Origin: Paraphysoderma sedebokerense
Taxonomy: Eukaryota > Blastocladiomycota > Physodermatomycetes > Physodermatales > Physodermataceae
Reading direction: 5' to 3'
Length of the DNA: 64,000 nt
Assembly: GCA_025602915.1 (NCBI GenBank)
Contig: JAHLJZ010000021.1
Location: 62,001-126,000, forward strand
A program made the position numbers and the translations under genes. Shown here piece by piece: positions 1-10,379 of this stretch. Every line of letters begins with the position of its first letter. The first letter of the stretch is position 1. The notes under the pieces were generated by a model. It searched no databases, had not been told where the DNA came from, and saw only the letters and a list, made by a program, of their open reading frames with translations.

Positions 1-492
1 GAGGTGACTTTGGGTGTCTTGCTGATTATCATTGAGAAAAAGAGGGTCATGGTAATTTGAATTCGCTGACAAGGTAGTTGCATTAAATGTGGAGCGATCT
101 GAAGTATGCGAATAGTCGAGTGTATTTGGGAATTGAGAATTTACCGGGGAGGGGTATATTGAGGATGGAAGCGGTGGCGAAGGTGAACTCGAGTTCGACG
201 ATGGCTTCGACTCTGAGGACAACGAATGGTTCTGCTGTTCTGCCATTTATAAATTATGAAGGTGAAGATGCCTTGTGAGTGGTAAGTTACGACATGGAAA
301 GCAAGAGTGGATTATATATCACACAGTCCTGTGCAGACGAGATGGAGCGGATAGGATGAGATTCTCGCTATTCCAGTCGGGCTCAACTTCCCTCGCCCGT
401 GCAGACTGAAGACGCTCCACCTGGATAACAGTCATTGCATTTATTTTCATCGATTCCCTTTATTTTAATAGACTTGTGCCCCGTCATTACGT
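1..492. other. Window edge; possible 3' end of an unidentified + strand gene
   Basis: Bases 1-51 are open on the + strand and are followed by a GTAATT donor-like site. Bases 87-278 hold a 63-codon open frame ending in TGA, with plausible protein composition (it ends NYEGEDAL). Together they could be the last exons of a gene that starts left of the window, but I could not find a junction that joins them in frame, so no product is proposed. Bases 280-492 contain no convincing coding sequence and separate this end from the converging 3' end of the mS23 gene. Confidence 0.2.
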
Positions 493-1361
493 CTACAGTG
501 TCTCCTCCTGCACAGCCTTCATACTCTCGGCACGCACTTGCCACAGCTCCTCGTTCTTCCTCAACACAACCTCCTCTTCAACCCACCCTTGGTAATTACA
601 CGGTTTCGTCAATTTTAATTCCTGAATAGTCGATCCGCTCATTTCTAGTCGCTCATTACTTGGGACTGCCTGTGACTTTAATTTCTGTATATTCTGTAAT
701 TTATGCTGCCTTTCTTGCTCCTCTTGCCGCATGCGAGCATTATAAAACTCTGTACACGCCTTTCGGTAGGCAGCGTCGACACTGTCACCTTGCGAAATGA
801 GATAAAGTTGATATTGGACAACACTGTTACACAAAAGAATGTGTGATTAATACATAATCAGATAAATTCACTGGGTCATTCACGATCAAACATTGAAACG
901 TACTGTTCTCCCGTCACTTCTTGACCTTCCCTGAATACTTTTGTCCAATCGAGAGCGTTCCTTGGATTATCCAATTCAACCAAAGACGTCGGGCGAGTCA
1001 GCTCAAACGGATGATCATTATAGAATCTCTTCCTCAATGAATCCTCTGGGTACATTATCGTAGGAGGTCGTGACTTTTTCGGTCGCAAATGCTTCTGAGC
1101 GTTCGATTTAGTTTGTTTCGGAGGTGAAGGAAGCAATTGCTTGAGAGTACTGAGATAATGGCTTTGTAGCGGATTTTTAGGTGACATGGTTGGTCGTTCG
1201 AAAGGGAGGGCAGAGTCGGATGCCAAAGTTACTGGAGCACGAGGGAGGGGCCGAGGTGGGGGGATTTTCTGCATGACTTTGTGCCAGACAGGAACAGCCG
1301 AAATGAGTTTTGCCTTGTAAAGGCGGGATATATTTCGATAGATAGGTGCTGTTTGTGGCAT
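493..1361 (-). CDS. RSM25: Mitochondrial small-subunit ribosomal protein mS23 (Rsm25 family)
   Basis: Subunit of the mitochondrial 37S/28S ribosome. There are two exons, 1361-904 and 823-493; the 80-nt intron starts GTACGT and ends ACAG, and the splice keeps the frame (VTGEHVVQYQL across the junction), giving about 262 residues. The N-terminus shows the family signature of a basic leader followed by LISAVPVWHKVMQKIPPP. The centre has the conserved YPEDSLRKRFYNDHPFEL block, and exon 2 carries the usual AYRKACTEFYNAR helix. The family normally has 200-270 residues. Without splicing the first exon would end eight codons after the donor. It is transcribed divergently from the kinase gene; the 276-bp gap carries two CACGTG elements. 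The identification rests on recalled family motifs and is fairly secure. Confidence 0.85.
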
Positions 1362-1463
1362 GATTCGATCACTCCTGGTGCGTAATTGCGATATCCCCTA
1401 TCGTTCTCTTGTCATCAAGAATAGAATTGTAGTAAACCAGTAAACACGGAATTGTGCAAGAGA

Positions 1464-1499
1464 CACGTGACTTACATCAATATTAATAAATGTCACGTG
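1464..1499. promoter_or_regulatory. Inverted pair of CACGTGAC elements in a divergent promoter
   Basis: CACGTGAC at 1464-1471 and its inverse GTCACGTG at 1492-1499 lie in the 276-bp gap between mS23 (-) and the kinase (+). CACGTG is the E-box bound by Cbf1/USF-type bHLH factors in fungi and animals. Binding here is inferred from sequence alone. Confidence 0.45.
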
Positions 1500-1637
1500 C
1501 GGTTGCCAACTTACTTTTAAACTTGTTACACTGAAACTCAGTTCTGCGCAGTCCCTGCATCAGTGATCTTTCTCTGTCGACATTCCTATCATCGATCGCA
1601 TCTATATCCCTAATGCTTGGTGCTCCTCTCGTACGTG

Positions 1638-4600
1638 ATGATTGTAAACGCCGAGAAACTCTACACTAAACAGGAGAAAATCGGGAGGGGTTCCTTCGGA
1701 GAGGTATCTGCATGATGCTTCTAATTTCCCTATTCTTCTCTCAAGAATTCTGACCTAATTTGACTACATATCAATGTCGATTTCTGTCATTCATAATTCC
1801 AGGTTTTCAAAGGGTAATATACTCTCACTTTAATCATCGCTTCCCTTTATTTCGCCACCCAGACGGCCAACACATGCTGCGGACTTTAAGCATTCTTTCA
1901 ATTTCTCAATGCCTTCCTTTACCCGAATCATGAGTATCTAACAACTCGATTTATTTCTGGTGTGCTGCATTCATTAGTGTGAATACTCAAACTGGAAACC
2001 CAGTGGCCATCAAAGTACTGGACCTTGAGACAGCCGAGGACGACATTGAAGATATCCAACGTGAAATTTCACTTCTTCAACGGTGTGACTCAGATTTGAT
2101 TATAAGATATCATGGATCATATCTGGTGGGTACTAAGTTATGGGTGGTGATGGATTACGCCAAGGGTGGAAGCATCAGGGATTTGGTATGTGGTTTGTTC
2201 CCCCAAGCTCACTTTCTTGCCATTTGAGGCACAGTTACCGTGTTGGTTATTGAGGTTATGGTCGTATGACATGGACATTTTATTAATACTTCCAAATATA
2301 TTCGTCGTTTCTCAGATGCGCGCAGGAAAAATCGAAGAAAAGTATATTGCTGTCATCGCACGCGAAGTGGTGTCGGCTTTAAATTATCTTCACAAGAATG
2401 GTATAATCCATCGTGACATCAAAGGTACTGGTCAATTTCTGGCATTTAAATCACGAGAATACTGTTGACAAGTTTGTAATCCGTTAGCTGCAAACATCCT
2501 CATCACAGACGAAGGAAAGGTCAAACTCTGCGATTTCGGAGTGGCAGGTCAAATTTCGGTTAATTCTTTGAAAAGATACTCTTTCGTTGGGACACCTTAT
2601 TGGATGGCACCAGAAGTAGTAAAGCGAACTGAGTACGATTTTAAGGTATGTTGAATTGCCGCCTCTTACACGGTCGCAGAAGTCTCTGACACATCAAACC
2701 ACAGGCCGATATATGGTCTCTGGGCATAACGATGTACGAAATGGCTACTGGTGGCCCACCACACTCGAATAAAGACCCTATGCGAGCAATGTTCTTGATA
2801 CAGAACTCAAAATCAATTAAACTCGAAGGCCCATTTTCCTCGGCCTTCAAAGAATTTGTTGAACTGTGCTTATCTGAAAATCCGCAACAGGTAGCCACTT
2901 CTCAATGTTTGTCAAGTCTGATATTTGAGACATGTGTTGACTGATTTTCTGTCATGTAATGTAGCGACCTTCTGCCGAGGAGTTGTTGAAATCTCGATTT
3001 ATTCGGAACGCTACCAAGGGAACATCGATCGTCCAAGATTTGATCACCAGGTACGAGGAGTGGAAAGCTAGACCTGACTCTGATGATAGCGGGTACGTCA
3101 TGATTTACCTTAAATTCGCTGCGCGTACCGGAACCTTGCGGAAGTCGATATTGAATTCTAATTCATCTTGATCTTTAGGGACGAAGATGGCGAAAGCGTA
3201 AATGCAGAAAAAGAAATGCAAGAGTTACAATGGACTTTCGATACTGTTAAAAAGAACACTGTGAAAGATTGGGATGACTTAAAGGTAGATTGTTTCTGTT
3301 TTACATTTGTCGATTGTTGTCATGTCTGGTCTAACGTAGTCCTGTACTTTTATTCTCTATTGTTACGCAGAAAATGGAATCACAAAGCAACCCTGCCGCG
3401 AATGCCCCACGTCCAAAGGAGCAGTCACCTTCAAGACCGATAAGCTCAGAATTTTCTTCTACGTCAACCATTGCAGCTTCCACAGCAGCATCAACTGATT
3501 CTAGCGGTGGGACCGTTAACCGAACAGTAGGCAGAACCCATGCGAATCGAATGCGAGGGCATCAGCGAAATGTGTCTTCGATATTTCATAAATCTCATAT
3601 ATCCCAAGAAGCGACTCCATCTCAACGGGTCCAATTGGAGAACGTGCAGGAATCGCTGCCAAAGCAAGAAGTGGCGCCATCTCCTATGCCGATTCCTGTG
3701 ACTGTGGTCGAACCTCCTTCCCCTGCAATCAGTACCAATACTGACGGAAGTCAACCTCCTGTCCCAACCTCGCATACCAAGTCGTCTTCGGGGGATTCGA
3801 AGACCTCCCGAAGATTTACTTTAGGTTCACTCAAGATATCGCGTCCTATGCATCGTTCTTACTCGGACTCCCAATATCTCTATCACCCTTTGCTTCGCAT
3901 CTTTGAGGGACCGCCCACAAAATCCGATAAATCGGGTAAACGGAAGTACTCCGATACCACGGATAATATGATCAATTACAACTTTAGAACATCACCATCC
4001 TTACCGTTCATCATTGACACGACCACATTGTCACCCACTTCACCAAGTGCGCCTTCACCACCGACCACTCCGTCGCGATCCAGGTTTAAATTCTTCTCTA
4101 AATCTAGGGCTATGGATTCTAGGTTATACAAACCTATGCAGACTATCTTTTTCAGGCGAGATTCTTCAGATGAAAGTGGATCAGGCGTGGGAAGTGTAGC
4201 CAGTATTGGAACTCCTACGCGAGACGGCTTGTCAACCAATTCCAATACGACGAACGGCAATGGCGGATTTCTCCGTCCCCGTGCTTCAACGGCTCCTCCT
4301 GGGATGGATACCTCCGCATCGACTTTAGGAACTGGTTCGAAGGGAATAAGAAGGCTTTCGTTTCTTCTTAATTTTACGACGAACTTGAATTTAGGTTTGA
4401 AATCGAAGCGAAGCAGAAGTTCGAGTACCGCTAGTGAATTAAGTTCGGAAGTGACGTCTGGTTCCACCTCTCCCAATGCACCCGGAGTGATATCTCCTAA
4501 GATAGTAACATCACCGAAGGTTCCAACCGCGAGAGATATCACCTATGGGTTGTTGAACTCTAATAACGGAACTACTCAGAATCAGGGCCAAATTCGGAGA

Positions 4601-6241
4601 GTTGGCAGTATGAATACCATCACGGAGGCGGGTGAAACGGAAAGAGAAGGGAATCGGGGACAGATTGAAACTGGGGAAAATGGACCAACACAAAATCAAT
4701 TACTAAATGGAGCTACCCCGGAAATTAGACTTCAAGCTCCGTCGCCTGAAAAAGAACCTGATCGTTTTACTATTAAGCCTTCCCATACCGAATCGAAACC
4801 TAGAAAACTAATGCCATTCCCGACACTTGCTAGTACATTACCCGAAGCGGCTATTCAGCCTCCCGAACCTTCATCCACTGTAAGCACCCCAGCGTCATCC
4901 GCAAATAATTCTCCTCAGAAACAACCTACGTTGTCAAAGTTCCCGTCTTTTGATAAATCTAAACCGACGTCGGCGTCAGAGAACCCGCCCACAAACGGGG
5001 TCAAACCATCTGATAGTCAGCTTGGAAGTTATCGGCAACCGAATCAGAGCCTCAAACGACCTACAGTGGTGAGTACACCGTCATTGCCTAGCGCATTGAA
5101 TCAGTCAACAGCCCTAGATACGATAGACTCCGCACATTCAATGCCCACATCGCCTATCGATTCGTCATCGGCGTCATTGGAAGCACCAGTGAAGCCAACC
5201 TCTCACGCAGGGTCTAGTCCTTCGTTGCCGACGAAACTGAGACGCAAATCAATCGTTTCCACGTCTCCTCCACCAGTGCAAGGTGTTAAAAACCTTATCG
5301 AACGAGAACGAGCAATGAAGAAGAGAAGTAAAAGCCAAAGTGACCGCGAAGGTATTGTCTTTGGAAAATCCATAGAGCCAATTATTCAAGGCAGCGAAAA
5401 TAGTTTGGACAATGGGATTGGTGGTGTTGATGGAAATCCAGATGGAAACAGAAACTCGGTTAATCAATCTGGGAACACAGCGAATGATGGAAATTCAAAT
5501 GATATGGCTGCTACTGCAGCCACTAAAGCTACGAGTTCCCGACGGTCTTCAGTCCATATGGCACAAGCACCTCAATTGCAACAAATCAAGGGCATACCAT
5601 CATCAGGATCAACGACAGCTTTCTCTCCCGAAGTCGCACGATCTCGGAAAGGTTCAGTGGATGGTGCATCATCGATTCCCAATACACCGGGCACTCCCAA
5701 AATGCGTCGCGTCCAGTCCATTTCTTCGCCAAATTTATACTCTGCAAACACCACCGCGTCCTCATCAAATTTATCTGGACTAGTCGCCTCCAATTCCAAG
5801 CCCGATATTACAGTGGCGAATGGTCCAACGCGAAGTCGAACCCCGACGTCCAGACAAATATCGATTCCATCTTCCATTCATACAATCACACACTCATCTC
5901 ATCATCATCCAACCCTGTCACCATCAACTTACCAATCCCAAACTCATTCAATATCCGACCCAACTACTGGTCATTTAATCACTTCCGACATTCATTTAAA
6001 ATCCAACGACAAAGCCAAACTTCTCACCCTTCTAATGTCCTTATCAGAATCAAGTGTCAAAGTGTTAGACGAGTTAGAAAGAAACCTCAACAAAATCGCC
6101 GCTAATAATAATGCTATAGGAGGGTTAATCGGTATCGGCGTTGGTGGTGGAAGAGTCAGAGATTCAAGAAGTGGGAGTACCAGTGGTACAATTGGAGTCG
6201 GAAATACAGGTACTGTTGGAAGAAAATATAGTGTTGAATAA
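1638..6241 (+). CDS. Ste20-family germinal-centre kinase (GCK-III / Nak1-Kic1-like) with long Ser-rich tail
   Basis: Serine/threonine kinase of the Sps1/GCK-III group, whose fungal members act in the RAM/MOR polarity and septation pathways. Nine exons close in frame (1638-1703, 1803-1813, 1978-2185, 2316-2424, 2488-2645, 2705-2890, 2965-3092, 3179-3284, 3371-6241), giving about 1280 residues. The kinase domain fills residues 8-260: Gly-loop [17 protein letters not shown] lysine, HRDIKAANIL catalytic loop, DFGVAG and [11 protein letters not shown]-x-F-x-T-V motif ([10 protein letters not shown]) follows, as in GCK-III kinases. The last exon encodes about 950 residues that are Ser/Pro/Thr-rich and probably disordered, ending in a helix ([19 protein letters not shown]) that might bind a partner such as Mob or CCM3-like proteins (inference). 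Exon 2 is only 11 nt and supplies part of the Gly-loop. Kinase family is secure; the exact orthologue is not. Confidence 0.88.
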
Positions 6242-6356
6242 TTTTAATAGAATCAGCTTTCATATTTTCTGTTTCCTTCTTTTACTCTTTTTGTGTATAA
6301 ACTTTGTGTGACTTTTGTATATAACCCATAACAATTATAGCAAGTAAATACATAAA

Positions 6357-7861
6357 CTAGTTAAACAAAACCCAAAATCTAATCGCTTCTGGCATTATCG
6401 ACGCTCCCCAAAACCTTCGAAAATGTGATCCGATAAAGGATGAATGGATGATACGCAGATATCGTGTCACCATCAAGAATAGAGGAAGAGTACGAGGCAT
6501 GGTATTGTTGAACTTTGAGAAAACGATAATCACGTTTATTCCATTTTTTAGTTCCTTACATATGACTCGTAATTCATCAAAAAGGGTAATCTCAGTGATG
6601 ATATTCGCAGGGACCATATTTACAATGAAATCTACACATTCTTTCAGAACATTGAGAGAAATGAATTTTCCACAAGGACACTTTCTAGACGTTAATGTTT
6701 TCATTTCTTCTTAACTGAACGCAGGTAGTAGTAGTTTGCTCTTTTTACGGCATTAGCAAAGTCGTCTGAATTTGATATCGTGGTTTCCGTATTATCGACA
6801 GCGAACGTTAAATATCGGTTGAAAAAGGAGCGCATTGCTTGGTATCTCCCGGAGGGAAGTCCATTCCATTCGTTGGCGCGGAAAAGATCGTCAACTCGTT
6901 TTTTTCTCTCATGTTTTTCCATAATATATCTCGCTGTTTTCTCGGCACCATTTTCACCCTTTTCCACAAACGGTCTGACCTGGTCGTCATTCCAGTCGTC
7001 ATCTTCGATAGTCTGCTTATCCATTCTCGCAATTAACAATTCTTTTCTTTTCTGTTTCTCTTTTTCTCTTTCATGCTTCTCCATAATATAACTAGCAGTT
7101 TTCTTTGCACCGTTTTTACCACTGCGCGTAAACAATTGGACCTCCCGGTTCTTCCAATCGGCTTCTGTAATTGGCTGCTTCCCCTTGAAAAACTTGAGAA
7201 CCATATCTTTTCGTTTTTGAATAAGCGCTTCGCGTTTCTGCGTCTTCAGCGTCCTCTCTCGTTCCTTTTGCTCCATTTGTTCTTTACGTTCCTTGATTTT
7301 CTGTAATTCCTTCTCTTTTTCCTCTTTATCAATAAACCCTTCATATTTGAGATAAATTTCGATGTGCTCATAAAACCAGATAGGTTGGTACGACTTCCTG
7401 AAGAGTCGGTTAATGCGAAGCCAGTCGTGAGGGATGTATTGCAACATATTCTTGAGTGTATCGGATCCATCGTATCGAGCGAGTATTTGGTCTCTACTCA
7501 GAAACCATCGATCCCCCTCACTTCCTTCGCAGAGACGACAATCCATACAAATTTTGTAACCCAACACTTTGGAGTATCCTCTTGTTGTCTCTCCACAGCC
7601 GATGCATTTGTTCTTTCGTGTGAGGGTCTTGAATAGGTCAAAGTAAGAGTCGATCCCTTGTCTAACGCAAAGCCGCTGCAATTTTTTCTCATCGTACTCC
7701 GGGAAGGCTTGCTCGATTAAGGGCCCCCAGACAGCGTTGGATGAGACGAGGCTATTCCACTTCCGGTTGAGTAAACGGAGAGTCAGGATTGAACGATAAT
7801 GCATGTGTCCGAATGAGGAAGAGACCATGTAAATAATTATGTCATCATGGAGTTGCTTCAT
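6357..7861 (-). CDS. F-box-like protein with zinc-binding motif and duplicated repeat; probable spliced C-terminal exon
   Basis: The uninterrupted reading frame 7861-6701 gives 386 residues. The first 50 residues look like an F-box (helices, LRLLNRKWNSLVSSNAVWGPLI). Next comes a Cys cluster, CIGCGETTRG then KICMDCRLC, likely a zinc site. Then comes a charged coiled coil and a repeat present twice (DW, then G-x-NGA-x-KTA-x-YIMEKHER). F-box proteins recruit substrates to SCF ubiquitin ligases; the substrate is unknown. A second open frame (6704-6357) with a CPCGKF cysteine motif follows. An intron with a GTAAAAAG donor at 6748 and an AAAG acceptor at 6681 would join exon 7861-6749 to 6680-6357 in frame, giving 478 residues and replacing the last 15 codons. 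Which form is made is unclear. The gene converges with the kinase. Confidence 0.6.
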
Positions 7862-8054
7862 TTCGACAATAGAGGTAGATTTGGACGCAATGAGAGAGAG
7901 GGTATAAATATAGGCGAGAAGTGATAGAAAACGATATGTTCAGTTGCGCAATTGACCAAGCCAGAAAGGCTGGAATCCCAGTTGTGATGGCTGCCAATGA
8001 TCAGAATGATGGTATATATATATCCGCACACTGTAACAGCTCCCTTTGTCACCA

Positions 8055-8420
8055 ATGTCGCTAGCGTCGAAGAAAACAAATCCTGATTTGGCATTACTGC
8101 TTATTTGGGATTATGTCGATCAAATTCGATCGCTCTCGTCTGTGAACACAATCGTGGAGGCGCTCCAGAGTCCAGACTTCACTGACAATCTAGGACTTTC
8201 CATCCGTCCCATCACAACAAACGAGATAGCGTTACGGGCAAGCAGTGCATTAACGATTGTCACTTTGCAATTGCTTGATTTTTCTCTGAAGCTATTAAGT
8301 ATCCTTTCCATCTTCGCGTGAAATCTTATAATTCGAACGAAGGTCCTGTTGAAGATCATTGATATTTAAACTTTAGTATTGTGGTCAAGATTGTCACGAT
8401 TGGCGGAAACAATACTATAA
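8055..8420 (+). CDS. Small protein of unknown function
   Basis: I do not recognise this one. ATG at 8055 opens MSLASKKTNPDLALLLIWDY, and the frame runs to 8298. A GTATCC donor and a CTTTAG acceptor at 8376 allow exon 2 (8377-8420) to continue in frame to TAA, giving 95 residues ending SRLAETIL. The product would be largely helical, with Leu-rich segments (LQLLDFSLKLL), no obvious signal peptide and few charged residues. It could be a subunit of a small helical complex, but this is not a functional claim. It lies about 200 bp from the start of the divergent F-box gene. Confidence is limited because neither length nor composition excludes a chance frame. Confidence 0.35.
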
Positions 8421-9167
8421 GTGGTATCCAAGCAAATAGTCAATACATTTGTACGTAAATATGTGTGTCATGGAAAGAAGAGAAAAAAAGGTTTACATAC
8501 TATGAAATTAAATGTCGAAAATCATGCCATTCACAATGCAAATTGATTCGTTAAATTTTCGTCTGACCTACTGCAGCTAAAATTTTAAACCAATAGGTGA
8601 TCCATCAAACCTTGCAAAACGACATTTTTACAAGTGGTTTGCCTTGCTTGTGTGTAACGTTCTTTTGAACTATGTTTTCGAAGCTACAATGTCTGGAGTC
8701 GGGACGATTATGCCATGTTGAAATCTGAACCAAGCGTCTGATTAATATTGTGGTGGGTTGCAATACAGCATGATAATTATTCGTACCATGGGGTTATAGG
8801 TGTTATTGTATCTGTTTCGTAAAAGTTTTGAGTGGATGTACTCAGCTTGGCTTCAGCAAATTAGTGTTGGCTATCTACACGCCCCGGTGGTCAAACCCAT
8901 CGGCATTGCTCCCACATTGACCTCCAAGAACGTCACAAACTCCTGCTAATTGCTTTGTTTCTGAAGAGATAGTGTTCAAACTTCAAATTCCACGGAATAT
9001 GAAGCTATCTACAGTATGTCATGGGTGAATGGAAGTCAATGTGAAAGGAAATATACTCGATCAGCCTTCTTCATATTATTCATGCTTAACACGATAGTTA
9101 TTTTGATACTAAAGCGGGCAAAAATAGTGGATACATAATCAACTTTATGAAATAGAGAAAAAAGTAT
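8421..9167. other. Intergenic, nothing recognised
   Basis: About 750 bp of AT-rich sequence between the small + strand gene and the tRNA. I see no long frame, repeat or RNA-like structure. Confidence 0.5.
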
Positions 9168-9261
9168 GCAAAGTCCGGGAATCGAACCCGGGTCTACCGC
9201 GAACCTCTGGTACTAGCCCATATAATGGCAGGCGGTAATTATACCACTAAACCAACTTTGC
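9168..9261 (-). tRNA. tRNA-Gly (anticodon GCC) with a 24-nt intron
   Basis: The minus strand folds as a full cloverleaf. The acceptor stem GCAAAGT/ACTTTGC is fully paired. The D arm is GGTTTAGTGGTATAATT. The anticodon stem ACCGC/GCGGT encloses CTGCCA, with anticodon GCC at 9229-9227. The T arm is CCGGGTTCGATTCCCGG. The loop is interrupted after position 37 by 24 nt (9225-9202), the canonical eukaryotic tRNA intron site. ATGG in the intron can pair with CCAT of the anticodon loop, as expected for a pre-tRNA. A run of six T follows on the minus strand, a Pol III terminator. CCA is not encoded. Confidence 0.93.
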
Positions 9262-10379
9262 TTGTTGACGTTTTAGGAAACAAATTATATTTTATGAACA
9301 CTTTACAACAATATGTAGAAACTGTTTATTCCGAAGAAATGGTACTAGCGACGTTACAAATAAGTAAAATAGTTTAGACGGGAACCAGTTGATCAATCAA
9401 TGAAGGAAGAATAATAATAAACCATGCGTGTACTTCAGAACTGATATGCTCACCTTGTTTCACGCTTACTCGCTATTCGCTTCAAGTTAGCCAGCTTGGC
9501 CACTATTTCCTTTTGTTTTTGGATGGCGAGAAGATCGCCTTCGTCAATTCTCGCAAACGTCAGAAGGTGCGACGAAGCAAGAATCCACCGAAAACAAACT
9601 TTTGATATATTTTTTCGCTCCAAATTTTTTTACAAGTATATACAGACCCTTTTTGATATTCTATACATCCACTTAATAAACAAAAAGAGAAAAAGGAAAA
9701 TTACAACGAGAAATGGGTCCAGCGTCGTCAGAGATTAAACGTTCACAACACACGAAAGTGAAGGATAAAGTAATGCCAGCCTTTACCCCAACACATCGCA
9801 CTTCCGAACGTAAATCGTCACTCGTTATCATAAACCCTTCATCTATACAAACCACCAGATTCAGTTCCTACTATCAGGACAGAAATGATATAAACAGTGA
9901 GAATCAGGATTGAAGAGATAGTACACAAAAAGCAAAGAAAGGCAATAAGCAAAGATATCAATATCAAGTATTCAATTAACATTAAACTAAAGTGTCTAAG
10001 GTAAAGTTAAATCCACTCTGACATCCAACTTTCGCCAGGTAAAAAGAACGCATGGGAAGATGAACATTCAAATCACAGTGAAGATGCAGAAACTTCATGT
10101 TATTTTTAGCCATCGGGTAACGTTTGGTTTTTTCCATTGCGGTAGGGTCCATTGCTGTCAACTTCAGCTTCAGGCAATCGTTTTATCTTACATTAGGGGA
10201 AGGCTGGGTATGATCGATTTATTGACATCGATTAAGGGTATAAAAAAATCGTAGGGGACATAGAATGACGTAGAGCACGGTAAAAGGTAGCGACAGGGTG
10301 AAGAAATGAATGGGAGGTTAAGATGCTGCGGCAGTGAAGGTTTCCATTAACATTTCGGTATTAAATCCAGAGCCGAGTC
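9262..10379. other. Intergenic, nothing recognised
   Basis: About 1.1 kb between the tRNA and the 3' end of the cyclin gene. Short open frames at 9496-9738 and 9713-9913 show no family motif and have no plausible partner exons. I treat the stretch as non-coding and 3' flanking. Confidence 0.45.

Noticed and set aside
3491-5877. Long minus-strand frames opposite the kinase tail
   Set aside because: They mirror the biased codon use of the Ser/Pro-rich tail; the + strand is continuous with the kinase domain.
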